From an uncultured Clostridia bacterium (GTDB taxonomy: Bacteria > Bacillota > Clostridia > Oscillospirales > Oscillospiraceae), in the NCBI GenBank assembly GCA_946011705.1, contig CAMGCA010000131.1:1-6286 (forward strand): a stretch of 6,286 bases of DNA, given 5' to 3'. The notes under the pieces were generated by a model. It did not search any database and was not told the origin of the DNA. It saw only the letters and a program-made list of their open reading frames with translations. Both the position numbers and the translations under genes were made by a program. Position 1 is the stretch's first letter; each line of letters begins with the position of its first letter. This document shows positions 5,489-6,286 of this stretch, one piece after another.

Positions 5489-5982
5489 GCTATACAGCGG
5501 CGGTCATTACGGTCAGCGACAAGGGCTACCGGGGACAGCGGGAGGACACCAGCGGCCCCAACCTTGTGAAGATTCTCACAGAAAAGGGCTTTTCGGTCAC
5601 TTATACCTCCATCGTCCCCGACGAGCCGGACATGATCAAGGAGCAGCTTGTCAAATGTGCCGATGAATTGAAAATCGCCCTGGTGCTGACCACCGGCGGC
5701 ACGGGCTTTTCTCCCCGGGACATCACCCCGGAAGCTACCCTGGAGGTGGTGGAGCGGCTGACCCCGGGCATCCCGGAAGCCATGCGGGCGGAATCCATGA
5801 AGATCACCCCGAAAGGGTGTCTGTCTCGCAGCGCGGCGGGCATCCGGGGCAGGAGCCTGATCATCAACCTCCCCGGCAGCAAAAAGGCCTCCGCGGAGAA
5901 TATTCTGGCGGTCATCGACCCGGTGGCCCACGGCCTGGATATGCTCTACAGCGAGGGTAGCGCCGACTGCGCGAAATCATAG
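5485..5982 (+). CDS. mog: Molybdopterin adenylyltransferase, Mog/MoaB family
   Basis: Late-pathway enzyme that activates molybdopterin with ATP to adenylyl-molybdopterin, the substrate for MoeA-dependent molybdate insertion. The 165-residue protein has the MoCF-biosynthesis fold signatures: ITVSDKGYRGQREDTSGP (8-25), TTGGTGFSPRDITPEAT (69-85) with Asp79 matching the conserved aspartate of the Mog active site, PGIPEAMR (94-101), LSR and GIRGRSLIINLPGSKKA (119-135). Its length fits MoaB or short Mog proteins, and the two cannot be separated firmly here. In Firmicutes lacking a second paralogue, MoaB-type proteins perform the adenylylation. The ATG at 5485 overlaps the moaC stop by 4 bases, with GGGAGG (5472-5477) 7 bases upstream inside moaC. 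A longer open frame reaches back to 5227 but only overlaps moaC, so it is not used. No MoaE, MoaD or MoeA gene follows in the window. Confidence 0.93.
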   Translation: MSYTAAVITVSDKGYRGQREDTSGPNLVKILTEKGFSVTYTSIVPDEPDMIKEQLVKCADELKIALVLTTGGTGFSPRDITPEATLEVVERLTPGIPEAMRAESMKITPKGCLSRSAAGIRGRSLIINLPGSKKASAENILAVIDPVAHGLDMLYSEGSADCAKS

Positions 5983-6286
5983 AATATCATTTTCCGATAC
6001 AACGGCGAATCCCGTTGTGTCCTGCGTGAAACGCACGGACCGCCAGCGTCGGCGAAACATACATGGACCGGGTATTTCGCGGCCATGCCGCTGACAGCAA
6101 GACCGCGGTTTTAACCGCTTTATGGAAAGCCGGAAAAATGTACAAATAAAAGAACTGTCCTTGCGAGGCAGGTGGCCGTGGTCACTTCCTCCGCAAGGAC
6201 AATTTATTATCATCCAGGGATACCGCGATTGATACTAATTCTTAATTAAAAACTTCAATTATCCAATCTCTGCCAGTAATGCTGGA
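5983..6286. other. Region after mog without a secure gene; hairpin-dense, then AT-rich
   Basis: No confident gene is seen. Consecutive short stems occupy 5999-6118: acaacgg/ccgttgt (5999-6018), gtcctgcgt/acgca-c-ggac with GAA loop (6019-6040), cgcc/ggcg (6041-6054), catgg-a-ccg/cgg-ccatg (6062-6087) and gcggtt/aaccgc (6105-6118). A 28-codon open frame begins at ATG 6063, has no clear ribosome binding site, and ends at TAA 6147-6149 with ...AVLTALWKAGKMYK. The frame is open back to 6030, so it could be the tail of a decayed gene. After the long stem-loop at 6156-6201, base composition becomes AT-rich. On the minus strand the last bases could encode a C-terminus ending ...GRDWIIEVFN with a stop at 6242-6244, but 14 codons are too few to trust. 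Confidence 0.5.
6156..6201. terminator. Long stem-loop, possibly a bidirectional terminator
   Basis: A perfect 10-bp stem, tgtccttgcg (6156-6165) with cgcaaggaca (6192-6201), is extended by agg/cct across one bulged C (6191). Rightward it is followed by ATTTATTATC. Leftward it is followed by GTTCTTTTATTTG, which is the more T-rich tail. It may end the moa operon transcript about 170 bases after mog, end a converging gene from the right, or do both. Confidence 0.55.

Noticed and set aside
5999..6018. tRNA T-arm suggested by ggcgaatccc
   Set aside because: The loop is 6 bases, the conserved TTC is missing, and no acceptor or anticodon arms can be placed around it.
5977..6213. A 78-codon minus-strand open frame downstream of mog
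   Set aside because: It is Arg/Cys/Pro-rich with no motif, runs through the long stem-loop and overlaps the mog 3' end, so it looks like a chance frame.

Overview
The window looks like chromosomal DNA of a GC-rich, low-oxygen gut-type Firmicute, most likely a clostridial Oscillospiraceae relative. This is inferred from the Gram-positive lipoprotein and signal-peptide styles, strong GGAGG ribosome binding sites, sigma-A type promoters with TATAAT boxes, GC-rich codon use in most genes, and short GC-rich palindromes scattered between genes. No 16S or other species marker is present, so the assignment is tentative.

Layout. 1-123: GC-rich spacer with two hairpins, the second probably ending the leftward transcript. 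124-1305 (minus): a lipoprotein solute-binding protein of the branched-chain amino acid (Liv/HAAT) ABC importer family. 1306-1715: a divergent intergenic region with a leftward promoter carrying a palindrome over its -35 box, a leader hairpin, two imperfect palindromic repeats and a rightward promoter. 1716-3914 (plus): a 732-residue exported, membrane-anchored surface protein with a beta-rich N-terminal part, Thr/Lys and Thr/Glu linkers and a C-terminal membrane segment. Its 5' part has clearly lower GC than its 3' part. 3915-4046: terminator and a new promoter. 4047-5982 (plus): a compact operon moaA-moaC-mog for molybdenum cofactor synthesis. 5983-6286: no secure gene, but dense small hairpins, a 28-codon open frame, a long stem-loop suited to termination on both strands, and an AT-rich edge.

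How the genes work together. MoaA (GTP 3',8-cyclase) and MoaC (cyclic pyranopterin monophosphate synthase) together convert GTP to cPMP. Mog adenylylates molybdopterin later in the same pathway. The MPT synthase subunits, MoeA and molybdate transport are not in the window. The solute-binding protein and the surface protein have their own promoters and no visible functional tie to the moa operon.

No wholly new system is evident. The points most worth a second look are the composition break inside the surface-protein gene at a 12-bp tandem repeat, the hairpin-dense region after mog, and moaA's terminal Gly-Gly codons doubling as the moaC ribosome binding site.
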